A stretch of 64,000 nucleotides of DNA from Niveibacterium microcysteis (GCF_017161445.1 NZ_CP071060.1:4650001-4714000), one strand, 5' to 3'; counted from the stretch's first letter, positions 1-9,062 are shown. Translations and numbers: made by a program. Notes: generated by a model not told the origin, from the sequence alone.

Positions 1-207
1 CATGACCCCGTTCACACCGCCCTTCATGTTCACGTACTGCAGGTAGTCGATCATGCCGCCGAACAGCGACTGGCCGTTCGCGCCGTAAGGCCCGACGCGG
101 TATGACAGGATCGGGAAGAACTGTTCCTTCGCCTGCGCGTGAGCCGTGCCGATGCTGCCCAGTGCCAGGGTCGCGGCGGCCGCGACGGCGAGTGCGATGC
201 GTTTCAT
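1..207 (-). CDS. ABC transporter substrate-binding protein, Liv family (5' part only)
   Basis: Only the first 69 codons are present; the gene runs off the left edge. The start is ATG at 207 behind a GGAGGAGA ribosome site. Residues 1-25 form a signal peptide (MKR, an Ala-rich hydrophobic core, AHA-Q cleavage region), so the product is exported to the periplasm. The following residues (FFPILSYRVGPYGANG) resemble the start of type I periplasmic-binding proteins of the branched-chain amino acid/amide class. It lies 58 bases downstream of livM on the same strand and should be the ligand receptor of this transporter. The ligand cannot be told from this fragment; an acyl-CoA ligase in the operon suggests an organic acid rather than an amino acid. 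Confidence 0.8.
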   Translation of the reverse strand, partial: MKRIALAVAAAATLALGSIGTAHAQAKEQFFPILSYRVGPYGANGQSLFGGMIDYLQYVNMKGGVNGVM

Positions 208-265
208 GCGATGTCTCCTCCGGGTGTTTCTCGTTGTGTTTTCCATGGCCACGTCGATCCCCCGA

Positions 266-1342
266 TCAATGTGGAAATGGCCAAAGCCTCAACTTCTCTT
301 TCGTGATCTGCCAGAGCCTTGCCAAACCATGCGGTTCGACGATCAGGAAGAACATGATCAGCGCACCAAACACCATGAACTGGATGTGCGACACGGTGGC
401 GTTCGAAAACGGCAAGCCCAGCGCATGCGCCGTCGGTAGCAGCGTGTTGTCGAGGAAGATCGGCAACAGCAGGATGAAGGCCGCCCCGAGGAAGGAGCCG
501 AGCACCGTGCCGACGCCGCCGATAATCACCATGAACAGGATGCGGAAGGAAAGATCCAGATTGAAGCCGTCCGGCTCCACCGAGCCGAGATAGCAGAAGG
601 CATATAGCGCGCCGGCGACCCCGCAGTAGAACGAGCTGACCGCGAAGGCCGTAAGCTTGGTGTGCATCAGCGGAATGCCGATCACCTGTGCCGCCACATC
701 CATGTCGCGTACCGCCATCCACGCACGCCCGGTACCGCTGCGGGCGAGGTTCTTCGCCGCGAGGGCCATCACGACGACGATGCCCAGCACCAGCAGGTAC
801 TTCGAGACAGGGGTATCGAAGCTGAAACCGAGAATCTGGATCTTCTGCGCCGAAATCACGCCCGACGAGGAGTTGTTCGACAACCACGGGAACTTCGTCA
901 GCACCCAGACGATGAAGAACTGCGCAGCGAGGGTCGCCACCGCGAGGTAGAAGCCCTTGATGCGCAGGCTCGGCAAGCCGAACAGCACACCTACCGCCGC
1001 CGCGGTGAAGCCGGCTAGCACGAAGGACACGAGGATTGGGATACCTTCCACCCGCAACTGGAAGTTGTAGGCCGCGTAGGCGCCGACCGCCATGAAGGCC
1101 GCCGTCCCCAGCGAAAGCTGGCCGCAATAGCCGGTAAGGATGTTGAGGCCCAGCGCAGCCAGCGCGAAAATCAGGAACGGAATCAGGATCGCGGAGAACC
1201 AGTACTCGCTGGCGAACAGCGGTACGCCAAAGAAGGCGAATGCCAGCAGCAGCCCGATCGCGATGCGATCTTGCCGGATCGGGAAGATCTGCATGTCCTC
1301 GGCGAACGAGGCTTTGAACTGACCGGCTTCACGGTAGAGCAT
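266..1342 (-). CDS. livM: Branched-chain amino acid/organic acid ABC transporter permease LivM
   Basis: A 358-residue, very hydrophobic inner-membrane protein with the LivM-type permease pattern. After about 30 polar residues come multiple membrane segments and the family stretch ALGLNILTGYCGQLSLG, followed by GAYAAYNF. A GxGTVLGSFLGA segment near residue 285 is the usual LivH/LivM cytoplasmic coupling region. The start at 1342 has a GGGAG site and lies 14 bases after livH. It forms the channel with LivH and is energised by LivG and a LivF that is not in the window. The C-terminus (LWQITKEKLRLWPFPH) is typical of beta-proteobacterial LivM proteins. The substrate is unknown. Confidence 0.9.
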   Translation of the reverse strand: MLYREAGQFKASFAEDMQIFPIRQDRIAIGLLLAFAFFGVPLFASEYWFSAILIPFLIFALAALGLNILTGYCGQLSLGTAAFMAVGAYAAYNFQLRVEGIPILVSFVLAGFTAAAVGVLFGLPSLRIKGFYLAVATLAAQFFIVWVLTKFPWLSNNSSSGVISAQKIQILGFSFDTPVSKYLLVLGIVVVMALAAKNLARSGTGRAWMAVRDMDVAAQVIGIPLMHTKLTAFAVSSFYCGVAGALYAFCYLGSVEPDGFNLDLSFRILFMVIIGGVGTVLGSFLGAAFILLLPIFLDNTLLPTAHALGLPFSNATVSHIQFMVFGALIMFFLIVEPHGLARLWQITKEKLRLWPFPH

Positions 1343-1356
1343 TCAGGATCTCCCAA

Positions 1357-2271
1357 TCAAACGCGGTCTATGTGGCGTTCGCCGAAAAGACCTTCCGGTC
1401 GCACCAGCAGGAACAGCAGCGCCAGCACGTAAGGGAACCAGCCCTCGATGCCGCCGAAATTGCCGCCGAAGCCAGCCTGCATCAGCGGCGGCAAGTAGAT
1501 CTCGGCGAGCTTCTCGGAGGCACCGATGATCAGCCCGCCGACAATCGCGCCAGCAACCGAGTCGAACCCCCCCAGCACCAATACCGGCAGCGCCTTCAGC
1601 GCGGTGAAGGTGAGCGCGAACTGCACGCCGTTGCGCGAGCCCCACAGCAGGCCCGCCACCAGTGCCACAAAGCCCGCCACCGCCCACACGATGGCCCAGA
1701 TGCGTTCGAGCGGAATCCCGATCGAGAGCGCGGCCTGATGGTCGTCCGCCACCGCACGCAGCGCGCGGCCGATGCGGGTTTTCTGGAAGAAGATCGCGAG
1801 CACGACAACAAGCGCCGCCGCGATGCCGGAAGCCACCAGATCGAAGCGGCTGACGACGATGTCGAAGCGCTCCAGCAACCACGGGATCGGCTCGTCCTGA
1901 ATGCCCAGTTCGATCGGCTGCACCGCGTCGCCCCACAGCATTGGTGCAAGCCCCTCGATGAAGAAGGTCAGCCCGATCGTGGCCATGAAGAGCGAGATCG
2001 GCGGCTGGCCCACCAGCTTGCGCAGCACGAAGCGTTCGGTCGCCAAGCCCAGCAGCACCATCGCGCCGAAGGCCAGCACGATCGCGATCGGCAGCGGCAC
2101 CCCTTTGCCGACAAAACCGACCACCGTCAGCGCCGCAAAGAAGACCATCGCGCCCTGCGCGAAGTTGAACACACCGGACGCCTTGTAGATCAGCACGAAG
2201 CCCAAGGCGACGAGCGAGTACATCACGCCCGAGAGCAGGCCGCCGATCAGCGCTTCAAAGAAGAATTGCAT
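1357..2271 (-). CDS. livH: Branched-chain amino acid/organic acid ABC transporter permease LivH
   Basis: A 304-residue inner-membrane permease of the LivH family. The N-terminus shows the family signature (GLLSGVMYSLVALGFVLIYKASGVFNFAQGAM), split here over residues 10-42. Several further membrane segments follow, and a VLGGFDSVAGAIVGG coupling loop near residue 225. The start at 2271 has a GGGAG ribosome site 6 bases upstream. It lies 12 bases after livG and 14 before livM, so co-transcription is very likely. It pairs with LivM to form the transmembrane channel. Length and motif content are normal for the family. Confidence 0.92.
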   Translation of the reverse strand: MQFFFEALIGGLLSGVMYSLVALGFVLIYKASGVFNFAQGAMVFFAALTVVGFVGKGVPLPIAIVLAFGAMVLLGLATERFVLRKLVGQPPISLFMATIGLTFFIEGLAPMLWGDAVQPIELGIQDEPIPWLLERFDIVVSRFDLVASGIAAALVVVLAIFFQKTRIGRALRAVADDHQAALSIGIPLERIWAIVWAVAGFVALVAGLLWGSRNGVQFALTFTALKALPVLVLGGFDSVAGAIVGGLIIGASEKLAEIYLPPLMQAGFGGNFGGIEGWFPYVLALLFLLVRPEGLFGERHIDRV

Positions 2272-2283
2272 GCCTTGCTCCCT

Positions 2284-3120
2284 TCAGTGCCCGGCGCCGA
2301 GGTAGGCCTTGATTACGTCGGGATTAGCCTTCACTTCGGCCGGTACGCCGTCGCCGATCTTCTTGCCATAGTCGAGCACGACGACGCGATCCGAGATGTC
2401 CATCACCACCCCCATGTCGTGCTCGATCAGCACGATGGTCGTGCCCATCTGGTCGTTCACATCGAGGATGAAACGGCACATGTCCTCCTTCTCCTCGACG
2501 TTCATGCCCGCCATCGGTTCGTCGAGCAGCAGCAGGCTCGGCTCGGCGGCCAGCGCACGGCCCAGTTCGACGCGCTTCTGTAGCCCGTATGGCAGGCGGC
2601 CCACAGGTGTCTTGCGGATATGCTGGATTTCGAGGAAGTCGATCACCTCCTCGACCTTCTGGCGGTGTGCGAGCTCTTCGCGGCGGCCAGGGCCGAAACC
2701 GAGCATGTGCGCGAAGAGGCCGTGGTGCATCTTGGTGACGCGGCCGGTCATCAGGTTGTCGAGCACCGACATGCCCTTGAACAGCGCGATGTTCTGGAAG
2801 GTGCGCGCGATGCCCTGGCGCGCCGCCTTGTGCGGCTCCATCGCGCGGCGCTCCCTGCCATGAAAGACGATGCGCCCTTCTTGCGGGTGGTAGACGCCGT
2901 TGATGACGTTGAGCATCGAACTCTTGCCCGCGCCGTTAGGACCGATGATGGCGCGGATCTCGCCTTCTCGAACGTCGAAACTGATATCGGTGAGCGCCTT
3001 CACGCCACCGAAGGCGAGCGAGATGTGTTCCAGGCTCAGGATCACATCGCCGATCTTGCGCCCTGCGGTTTCCGCCACGGCATCTCCCACCTGCTGCAAT
3101 TCGTTCAGCCTCATCGTCAT
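2284..3120 (-). CDS. livG: Liv-type ABC transporter ATP-binding protein LivG
   Basis: A 278-residue ATPase subunit. Walker A is IGPNGAGKSSMLN (about residues 56-68), the ABC signature region is LPYGLQKRVELGRALA, Walker B is LLLLDEPMAGM, and the switch histidine is in VLIEHDMGVVM. The LivG C-terminal stretch VLDYGKKIGDGVPAEVK is present. The frame is open further upstream, but ATG at 3120 is chosen because it overlaps the stop of the acyl-CoA ligase by four bases (ATGA). That implies translational coupling. It energises LivH/LivM; the partner LivF gene is not in the window. The signature lacks the LSGGQ core (LPYGLQ), which is common in LivG relatives of aromatic-acid transport clusters. Confidence 0.92.
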   Translation of the reverse strand: MTMRLNELQQVGDAVAETAGRKIGDVILSLEHISLAFGGVKALTDISFDVREGEIRAIIGPNGAGKSSMLNVINGVYHPQEGRIVFHGRERRAMEPHKAARQGIARTFQNIALFKGMSVLDNLMTGRVTKMHHGLFAHMLGFGPGRREELAHRQKVEEVIDFLEIQHIRKTPVGRLPYGLQKRVELGRALAAEPSLLLLDEPMAGMNVEEKEDMCRFILDVNDQMGTTIVLIEHDMGVVMDISDRVVVLDYGKKIGDGVPAEVKANPDVIKAYLGAGH

Positions 3121-5099
3121 GCCGCCCGCTGCGCAGCAGCCAGCGGGAACACCCGCGCCGCTTCGATGCGCAGATCGGCTGCAATCATGCCGCTGCGACC
3201 GTCCTCGTATTTCACCTGGGTTTCGATATAGCAACTGGTCTTCGTTTCATCGTAGAGCGCGGCAATCAGCGTGCCGTACTTTTCCTCGATGAAGCGGCGG
3301 CGCACCTTGCGGGTGCGGGTCAGCTCGCCGTCGTCGGCATCGAGTTCCTTGTGCAGGATCAGGAAGCGATGGATCTGGCAGGCGGCCATCTTCTCGTCCG
3401 CGGCGAGATCGGCATTGACCTGTTCGACGCATTCGCGGATCAGCGCATACACCTCGGGTCGGCCGGCAAGATCGGTGTAGCCCGCGTAGGCGAGGTTGCG
3501 CCGCTCGGCCCAGTTGCCGACCGCGCTGATGTCGATGTTGATGAAGGCGCACACCTGCCCGCGGCCATCGCCGAAGGCCACCGCTTCCTTGATGTTGGGG
3601 AAGAACTTGAGCTTGTTCTCGATGTACTTCGGCGCGAACAGGTTGCCGTCGGTCAGGCGGCCGACATCCTTGGCGCGATCGATGATCTTGAGGTGGCCGC
3701 GCGCATCGAAGTAGCCCGCATCGCCGGTGTGCACCCAACCGTCTGCAGTCTTGGTGCTGGCGGTGGATTCCGGATTCTTGAAGTAGGCCTGGAACACACC
3801 GGGGCCACGGTAGAGCACCTCGCCGTTGTCGGCAATGCGGATCTCGACCCCCGGCGCGGGCGGCCCGACCGTATCGGCAAAGACCTCGTTGTGCGGCTGC
3901 ATGCAGATGAACACGCAGCCCTCGGTCTGGCCATAGAGCTGCTTCAGGTTGATGCCCAGTGATCGATAGAAGCTGAAGATCTCGGGCCCGATCGCCTCAC
4001 CCGCCGTATAGCCCACCCTCACTCGCGAAAAGCCAAGCACGTTGCGCAGCGGCCCATACACCAGCAGCTGGCCGAGACCGTAATGCAGGCGATCGAGCAG
4101 GCCGACCGGCTTGCCATCCAGTATCTGCGGGCCGACCCGCTTTGCCACCGCCATGAAATGGTGGAACAGCCCGCGCTTGATCGCCCCGGCATCCTCCATG
4201 CGGATCATCACGCTGGTGAGCAGGTTCTCGAACACCCGCGGCGGCGCGAAGTAGTAGGTGGGCCCGATCTCGCGCAGATCGGTCATCACCGTTTCGGACG
4301 ATTCCGGACAGTTGATGCAGAAGCCCGTGACGTAGGCCTGCGCGCACGAGAAGATGTTGTCGCCCACCCAGGCCATCGGGAGGTAGGAGAGGATCTCATC
4401 CTGATCGGTCAGTCCGTCGAAATCCGCCGCGTTCTTGGCGGTTCGCAACAGGTTCGCGTGCGACAGCATCACCCCCTTGGGCGTACCTGTGGTGCCAGAG
4501 GTGTAGAGCATGATCGCGACGTCGTCGGCGGCACCCTGCGCCACTTCGGCGGCGTAGAAGTGCGGGTCGCGCTGGTGGCGTTCGCGCCCCTTGGCCTGCA
4601 ACGCGTCGAGCGACAGCAGCCCCGCCTGAGCGTAATGCCGCATGCCGCGCGAATCGTCGTACAGGATGTGCCCCAGCGCGGGTACGGTGCTGCGCACGTC
4701 GAGCAGCTTGTCGACCTGTTCCTGGTCCTCCGCGATCGCGAAGCGGATCTCGGCGTCGGCCATGACGAAGGCCATCTCCTGCGCCACCGCGTCCTGGTAC
4801 ATCGGCACCGGGATGCCGCCCAGTGCCTGCGCCGCACAGATCGACCAGTACAGCCGTGGCCGGTTGTCGCCGATGATCGCGAGTCGATCACCGCGCTGAA
4901 AGCCGAGTTCGGCAAGCCCGCACGCGATCGCCCGCACCTGTTCGGCAGCGTCGGCCCAGGTGTACGTTTGCCAGATGCCGAATTCCTTCTCACGCACCGC
5001 AGGCCGGGTGCCGCGGACCTGGGCGTGATGGGCGAGCAGGCGTGGAAAGGTATCCAGCGCAGCGTCCGGTGCGTGGCGCGACAAGCCGGATTCCGGCAT
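3117..5099 (-). CDS. Long-chain/aryl acyl-CoA synthetase (AMP-binding enzyme) heading the liv operon
   Basis: A 660-residue ANL-superfamily adenylating enzyme that would activate a carboxylic acid to its CoA thioester. The AMP-binding P-loop is MLYTSGTTGTPKGVMLSH (about residues 197-214). The A5 motif is LYGQTEGCVF, and A7/A8 is GWVHTGDAGYFDARGHLKIIDRAKD. The length and the insertion before the C-terminal domain fit FadD15-like long-chain ligases. ATG at 5099 has a GAGGAGG site; longer upstream readings lack one. Its stop overlaps livG by four bases. Fusion of uptake and activation in one operon suggests the transporter imports the ligase's acid substrate (fatty, dicarboxylic or aromatic). 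The exact acid cannot be read from sequence. Confidence 0.9.
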   Translation of the reverse strand: MPESGLSRHAPDAALDTFPRLLAHHAQVRGTRPAVREKEFGIWQTYTWADAAEQVRAIACGLAELGFQRGDRLAIIGDNRPRLYWSICAAQALGGIPVPMYQDAVAQEMAFVMADAEIRFAIAEDQEQVDKLLDVRSTVPALGHILYDDSRGMRHYAQAGLLSLDALQAKGRERHQRDPHFYAAEVAQGAADDVAIMLYTSGTTGTPKGVMLSHANLLRTAKNAADFDGLTDQDEILSYLPMAWVGDNIFSCAQAYVTGFCINCPESSETVMTDLREIGPTYYFAPPRVFENLLTSVMIRMEDAGAIKRGLFHHFMAVAKRVGPQILDGKPVGLLDRLHYGLGQLLVYGPLRNVLGFSRVRVGYTAGEAIGPEIFSFYRSLGINLKQLYGQTEGCVFICMQPHNEVFADTVGPPAPGVEIRIADNGEVLYRGPGVFQAYFKNPESTASTKTADGWVHTGDAGYFDARGHLKIIDRAKDVGRLTDGNLFAPKYIENKLKFFPNIKEAVAFGDGRGQVCAFINIDISAVGNWAERRNLAYAGYTDLAGRPEVYALIRECVEQVNADLAADEKMAACQIHRFLILHKELDADDGELTRTRKVRRRFIEEKYGTLIAALYDETKTSCYIETQVKYEDGRSGMIAADLRIEAARVFPLAAAQRAA

Positions 5100-5396
5100 T
5101 CCCCACCCTCCTCGTCTTGTCGGCGCAGTACGCCGTCTGGCGCGAATCGCGAGGCCGCGACTTGTGCCAGAATCCTCCTTTGTTCGCGCCCAGGTTCTTT
5201 GCCTGTGCGTTCCGGTGTCGTGCGCTGACACTTGGCCGAATCCCCCGCGGCCCTGCGTCACCCCCGCGCACAACGCTTTGTACTGTGTCCCGGTCGTCGG
5301 CTCAATCGTGCACTGCCGCAAGCACGCTTTTGCCAAGATCGCTTGCACCATAGCCAAGCGCGCTTACAGCGTGCTGTCACCATACGGACAATCAAA
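5100..5396. other. Divergent intergenic region between the liv/ligase operon and a Crp/Fnr regulator
   Basis: These 297 bases separate two divergently transcribed units and must hold both promoters. I see no clear Crp- or Fnr-type palindrome and no strong -35/-10 pair. Open frames cross it on both strands but have no ribosome site or protein similarity, so I read it as non-coding. Confidence 0.5.
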
Positions 5397-6071
5397 ATGA
5401 GCACGCTTGCAGACCTGCTGCGCGACAGCCTCTGGACGATCGACCTGACCGATATCCAGCGCATGCGCGTCGAACGCGAAGTGCAGGTGCGTTTCTTCGC
5501 CGCCGGGGCGACGGTAGTACGCAAGGGGGACCCGGTCGAACACTGGCTGGGTATCGTCGACGGCCTGGTGAAGATCAACACCTTCTCGGCCGATGGCCGT
5601 TCAACCACCTTCACTGGCGTGCCGCGTGGCGGCTGGTTCGGCGAAGGTTCAATCCTGAAGAACGAGCTGCGCAAATACGATGTGATCGCCTTGCGCGATT
5701 CGCACATTGCGCTGATGCCCAAAGCCACCTTCATGTGGCTGCTCGACACCAGCATCCCGTTCAACCGCTTCCTGCTGCAGCAACTCAACGAGCGGCTCGG
5801 GCAGTTCATCGCCACGGTTGAAAACGACCGCCTGCTCGACCCGGATGCGCGGGTTGCGCGCTGCCTGGCGGGGCTTTTCAACACGGTGCTGTATCCGGGC
5901 ATTGGCGCCCAGCTGCAGATCTCACAGGAAGAAATCGGCTACCTCGCCGGCGTGTCGCGCCAGCGGGTCAACCAGGCCCTGAAGGTGCTTGAACAGGCAG
6001 GCCTGCTGCATGTTGAGTACGGCGGCCTGACGATCAAGGATCTCGAAGGGCTGCGCCGCTTCGGCCCCTGA
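5397..6071 (+). CDS. Crp/Fnr-family transcriptional regulator
   Basis: A 224-residue cyclic-nucleotide-binding-fold regulator. Residues about 15-135 form the beta-roll effector domain (VVRKGDPVEHWLGIVDGLVKI, then GVPRGGWFGEGSIL). A winged helix-turn-helix follows near residues 170-210 (ISQEEIGYLAGVSRQRVNQAL). No N-terminal cysteine cluster is present, so it is not an oxygen-sensing Fnr. The beta-roll lacks a clean cAMP-binding RxS motif, so its effector is unknown. ATG at 5397 gives a normal family length. It is divergent from the acyl-CoA ligase/liv operon, the usual place for a local regulator. A bidirectional terminator follows. Confidence 0.87.
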   Translation: MSTLADLLRDSLWTIDLTDIQRMRVEREVQVRFFAAGATVVRKGDPVEHWLGIVDGLVKINTFSADGRSTTFTGVPRGGWFGEGSILKNELRKYDVIALRDSHIALMPKATFMWLLDTSIPFNRFLLQQLNERLGQFIATVENDRLLDPDARVARCLAGLFNTVLYPGIGAQLQISQEEIGYLAGVSRQRVNQALKVLEQAGLLHVEYGGLTIKDLEGLRRFGP

Positions 6072-6090
6072 ATCGGCCACGCAACAATAA

Positions 6091-6119
6091 AAAACCCCGC
6101 CAGACCTCGGCGGGGTTTT
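6091..6119. terminator. Bidirectional Rho-independent terminator
   Basis: The perfect 7-bp stem CCCCGCC/GGCGGGG (6095-6101 and 6109-6115) has a 7-base loop. It is flanked by AAAA on the left and TTTT on the right, so it can stop transcription from both sides. It sits between the convergent Crp/Fnr and OmpA-like genes. Confidence 0.92.
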
Positions 6120-6134
6120 CTGCTTGTGCTGCGC

Positions 6135-7169
6135 TTATTGAGGCATGCGCGTGCCGATGACTTCCACCTCGACGCGGCGGTTGGTCTGCAGACACTCGAC
6201 CAGCACCTTGTTGCGGTTGGACTCAGCACCAAGACCGGTACAAGGCGCAATCGGGTTGGCCTTGCCCTTGCCTTCGGTCGCCACGCGGTTCGGATCAATC
6301 CCCTGTTCAACGAGGAAGTTCTTCACCGCTGCGGCACGCTGCTCCGACAGGGTCTGGTTGTAGGCGTCCTTGCCCAGACGATCGGTGTAGCCCACTGCAG
6401 TGATCACTTCCAGCGTCGAAAGCTGCTTCGTCGCGGCGGCAAACTCAGCCAGCTTCGCCTTGCCATCTTCGCGCAGCACGGCCTTGTCGAAATCAAACAA
6501 GGCATCTGCCGCCAGCGTCACCTTCTCAGCCGACGGCTTAGGCGCCACCGGCGCCGGTGCGGTTGGCTTCGGTGCCTCGGCCCGAGCAACCGTAACCGGC
6601 GCAGCGGGTTTCGGCGGCGGGCTGAAAACCCAGCCCAAACCGACGCGGTACATGATGTTGCCGCTCGAATCGAGGTTCTCGCCCCACTTGTCCTTGTTGG
6701 TAAAGCCGTAGATATACCGCGCATCCGCTTGCAGGAAGAACTGCTCACCCCAGAACCACTGGAAACCGGCGCCGCCATTCAGATAGGCCGCGTTTTTGCT
6801 ATACGTTCCTGTCTCGGAGCCAAGCTTGTCATCCTCAATTCCGCCGCCCGCTAGCACGAAAGGACGGAAGCTGCTCCGGGAGAACAACCACAGTACGTCG
6901 GCACCGAGGATGTTCTGGCGATAAGAGTTCGGATTGGTAGTGCGATTGCCATATCCACCAATCTGCAGATCAAAAGCCTGCGACAGCGGGCCACCAAACG
7001 CCAGACCACCGCCAACCTTCATGTCATCGGACTTCCAGTCCTTGTCCGAATCAAGGGTGGTAACGCTGGGGAGCGCATACCAAGAGGGGTTGTAGGCTTC
7101 CTGTGCGTGAGCGGTTCCTGCGAGCGCAAGAATCCCCAACGCGGCAATGCGCATACGTAGCGCGGACAT
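6135..7169 (-). CDS. OmpA-family outer membrane protein
   Basis: A 344-residue outer-membrane porin-like protein tethered to peptidoglycan. Residues 1-22 are a signal peptide ending AHA-Q. Residues about 23-200 form an OmpA-like eight-strand barrel with aromatic-rich strands. A Pro/Ala-rich linker (PPPKPAAPVTVARAEAPKP) leads into the C-terminal OmpA domain. That domain contains LFDFDKAVL, VGYTDRLGKDAYNQTLSEQR and a final RRVEVEV strand, which is the peptidoglycan-binding fold. Two cysteines (PCTGLG and VECLQT) are placed to form the disulfide seen in many beta-proteobacterial OmpA domains. The start at 7169 follows a GGAG site. Confidence 0.93.
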   Translation of the reverse strand: MSALRMRIAALGILALAGTAHAQEAYNPSWYALPSVTTLDSDKDWKSDDMKVGGGLAFGGPLSQAFDLQIGGYGNRTTNPNSYRQNILGADVLWLFSRSSFRPFVLAGGGIEDDKLGSETGTYSKNAAYLNGGAGFQWFWGEQFFLQADARYIYGFTNKDKWGENLDSSGNIMYRVGLGWVFSPPPKPAAPVTVARAEAPKPTAPAPVAPKPSAEKVTLAADALFDFDKAVLREDGKAKLAEFAAATKQLSTLEVITAVGYTDRLGKDAYNQTLSEQRAAAVKNFLVEQGIDPNRVATEGKGKANPIAPCTGLGAESNRNKVLVECLQTNRRVEVEVIGTRMPQ

Positions 7170-7302
7170 GGCTGATCTCCTATCTAGACACTGCTTGTTA
7201 TTGGTCTTCGGGACTGCGGGCCGGGGATAGACAACTGTCACGGCCCCGCGAGCCGTTTATAGACCCGCAGACACGCTTTCGCCAGTTCGCAGCGCGCGCC
7301 TC

Positions 7303-7333
7303 CTGACAAATCGCAAACGGTTCGTCCTATACA
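7303..7333 (+). promoter_or_regulatory. Possible sigma-70 promoter of the YbjN-like gene
   Basis: CTGACA at 7303-7308 (5 of 6 to the -35 consensus) and TATACA at 7328-7333 are separated by 19 bases, slightly wide. The predicted transcript starts about 30 bases before the ATG at 7370, which has a strong GGAGG site. Confidence 0.35.
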
Positions 7334-7369
7334 GGGCAGACACCGTGATCTGCGTTACGGAGGAACAAC

Positions 7370-7786
7370 ATGATGAGCACTGGCTACTTCGCGCGGGAGG
7401 CCGTCACGCGCGACACGCTTTACGAGATTCTGGACGCCGCACTGATGGAAGTCGAGATCGATGGCGACGGCGATGTGTTGGTGCGTGAGGGCATCGTCTG
7501 CTATGTGCTGCTCCCCGAGCCGGAGCACGATCGCATCACGCTCGCGGCTCAGTACAGCTTCATGGACGACGTGCCGCATCTTGCCCGGCTCGAATGCGCG
7601 AACCGGATCAATCGGGAATACGTGCTGGTGCGCGCGGCCATCGACGAGCGCGGCAAGTTACGGTTTTCGTATCACTTGCTGCTCGCCGGCGGCATTACCG
7701 CGCGGCAGATCGCGTTGAGCGTAAAGCGCTTCTGCGCGATCTGCCCGCAGGCGATCGCCGAGCACGCGGCGGGGCTGCTCGAATGA
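7370..7786 (+). CDS. YbjN-like / type III secretion chaperone-fold protein
   Basis: A 138-residue soluble cytosolic protein with no signal or membrane segment. Its pattern (helix, acidic strand EIDGDGDVLV, then a helix-rich second half with LARLECANRINREYVLVRAAID) matches the YbjN/class-I secretion-chaperone fold. In E. coli YbjN is linked to stress and motility, with no known enzymatic activity. ATG at 7370 follows GGAGG. It stands alone, divergent from the OmpA-like gene and convergent with the dehydrogenase. Function is not established. Confidence 0.65.
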   Translation: MMSTGYFAREAVTRDTLYEILDAALMEVEIDGDGDVLVREGIVCYVLLPEPEHDRITLAAQYSFMDDVPHLARLECANRINREYVLVRAAIDERGKLRFSYHLLLAGGITARQIALSVKRFCAICPQAIAEHAAGLLE

Positions 7787-7809
7787 ACCCACGCCGCGGT
7801 GCCGGCGGA

Positions 7810-8844
7810 TCAGGCGCGGCCGATACGCGCGCGCGCCAGCCGGTCGGCCACCTGCGCAGTCGGCACGCCTTCACGCAATGCGGTGAGCAGCACCTCGGTC
7901 GTCCGTTCGCGGATGGCCAGCACGCGCCGGTCGGCTTCCTCGACCGGGAAGCCGAGGTACTCGCCGGCAACCTTGATCAGCCCTCCGGCGTTGATCAGGT
8001 AGTCCGGGGCGTACAGCACCCCGCGCGCGCGCAGCGCTTCGTCGATACCGTCATGGGCAAGCTGGTTGTTGGCGGCCCCGGCCACGACGGCGCAAGCCAG
8101 CTGTGGCACGCGTACCGCGTCAAGCACGGCGCCCAACGCGCATGGGGCGAACACATCGGCTTCGACGGCGTGAATCACATCGACCGAAACCGCAACCGCG
8201 CCGAACTCGCGTACCGCGCGCTCGACACGCTCTGCGGCAATATCGGCAACGATCAATCGCGCACCGCGTTCGTGCAGCAGGTGGCACAGTGCGAAGCCGA
8301 CACTGCCGAGGCCCTGCACAGCAACGCGTCGCCCCTGCAGCGTATCGGAATCAAACCGCGCTTCGAGCGCCGCGAGCATACCCCTCAGCACGCCGAGCGC
8401 CGTCGCCGGGGACGGATCGCCGCGGCCACCTTCACTTGCCGCGACGCCGCTGACATGGCGCGTGGCACGGCGTATCGCCGACATGTCGGTCGTGGTGGTG
8501 CCGACATCCTCGGCCGTGATGTAGCGTCCGCCAAGACGCTCCACCGCTTCGCCAAAGGCTTCGAACATGCGGGCGCGCTCCGCCGCCGGGTTGGCGAGGA
8601 TTACCGATTTACCGCCGCCAAGCGGCAGGTCCGCGAGCGCCGCCTTGTAGCTCATGCCGCGCGACAGACGCAGCGCATCGGTCAACGCGGCAGCGTCATC
8701 GGTGTAGTGCCAGTGGCGACAACCGCCCAGCGCGGGGCCGCGATGCGTATCGTGGACGGCGATGATGGCAGCCAGCCCGGCCATCGGGTTGGCGCAAAAG
8801 ACGACCTGCTCATGCTGGTCGAAGTCGGTGTGATCGAAGACCAT
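7810..8844 (-). CDS. Leu/Phe/Val-type amino acid dehydrogenase
   Basis: A 344-residue NAD-dependent oxidative deaminase of the Glu/Leu/Phe/Val dehydrogenase superfamily. It would interconvert a branched-chain or aromatic amino acid and its 2-oxo acid with ammonia. Lys67 in RGMSYKAALA and Lys79 in LPLGGGKSV match the substrate-binding and catalytic lysines. The Rossmann motif VAVQGLGSVGFALC lies near residue 180. Length fits leucine dehydrogenases rather than the longer glutamate enzymes. The frame extends upstream to 9420 but ATG 8844 aligns with the family start. Such enzymes usually feed branched-chain amino acid catabolism; no other pathway gene is adjacent. Confidence 0.88.
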   Translation of the reverse strand: MVFDHTDFDQHEQVVFCANPMAGLAAIIAVHDTHRGPALGGCRHWHYTDDAAALTDALRLSRGMSYKAALADLPLGGGKSVILANPAAERARMFEAFGEAVERLGGRYITAEDVGTTTTDMSAIRRATRHVSGVAASEGGRGDPSPATALGVLRGMLAALEARFDSDTLQGRRVAVQGLGSVGFALCHLLHERGARLIVADIAAERVERAVREFGAVAVSVDVIHAVEADVFAPCALGAVLDAVRVPQLACAVVAGAANNQLAHDGIDEALRARGVLYAPDYLINAGGLIKVAGEYLGFPVEEADRRVLAIRERTTEVLLTALREGVPTAQVADRLARARIGRA

Positions 8845-9062
8845 GTTGGTGCTCCCTGTGGGTGTTGGGATTGGCGCCGCCCCCGGGTCTGGGCTTGGCA
8901 CATGGTTCGCGCTGCAGTTTGTGGCCGTGCGCGATACCGGGTAGGAAAAAGAGCGAGGCCGCACCTTAGCGGTGAGCCCCCGCGGGGTCAATCCGGTCTG
9001 TCGCGTACGCATACCTTGCGGCCCACGCAGGACAATCGCCCGAGCATCGGAAGACCTGATCA

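Noticed and set aside
5100..5396. N-terminal extensions of the acyl-CoA ligase and of the Crp/Fnr regulator into the region between them.
   Set aside because: Both frames are open, but the extensions have no domain match, and good family starts exist at 5099 (with GAGGAGG) and 5397.
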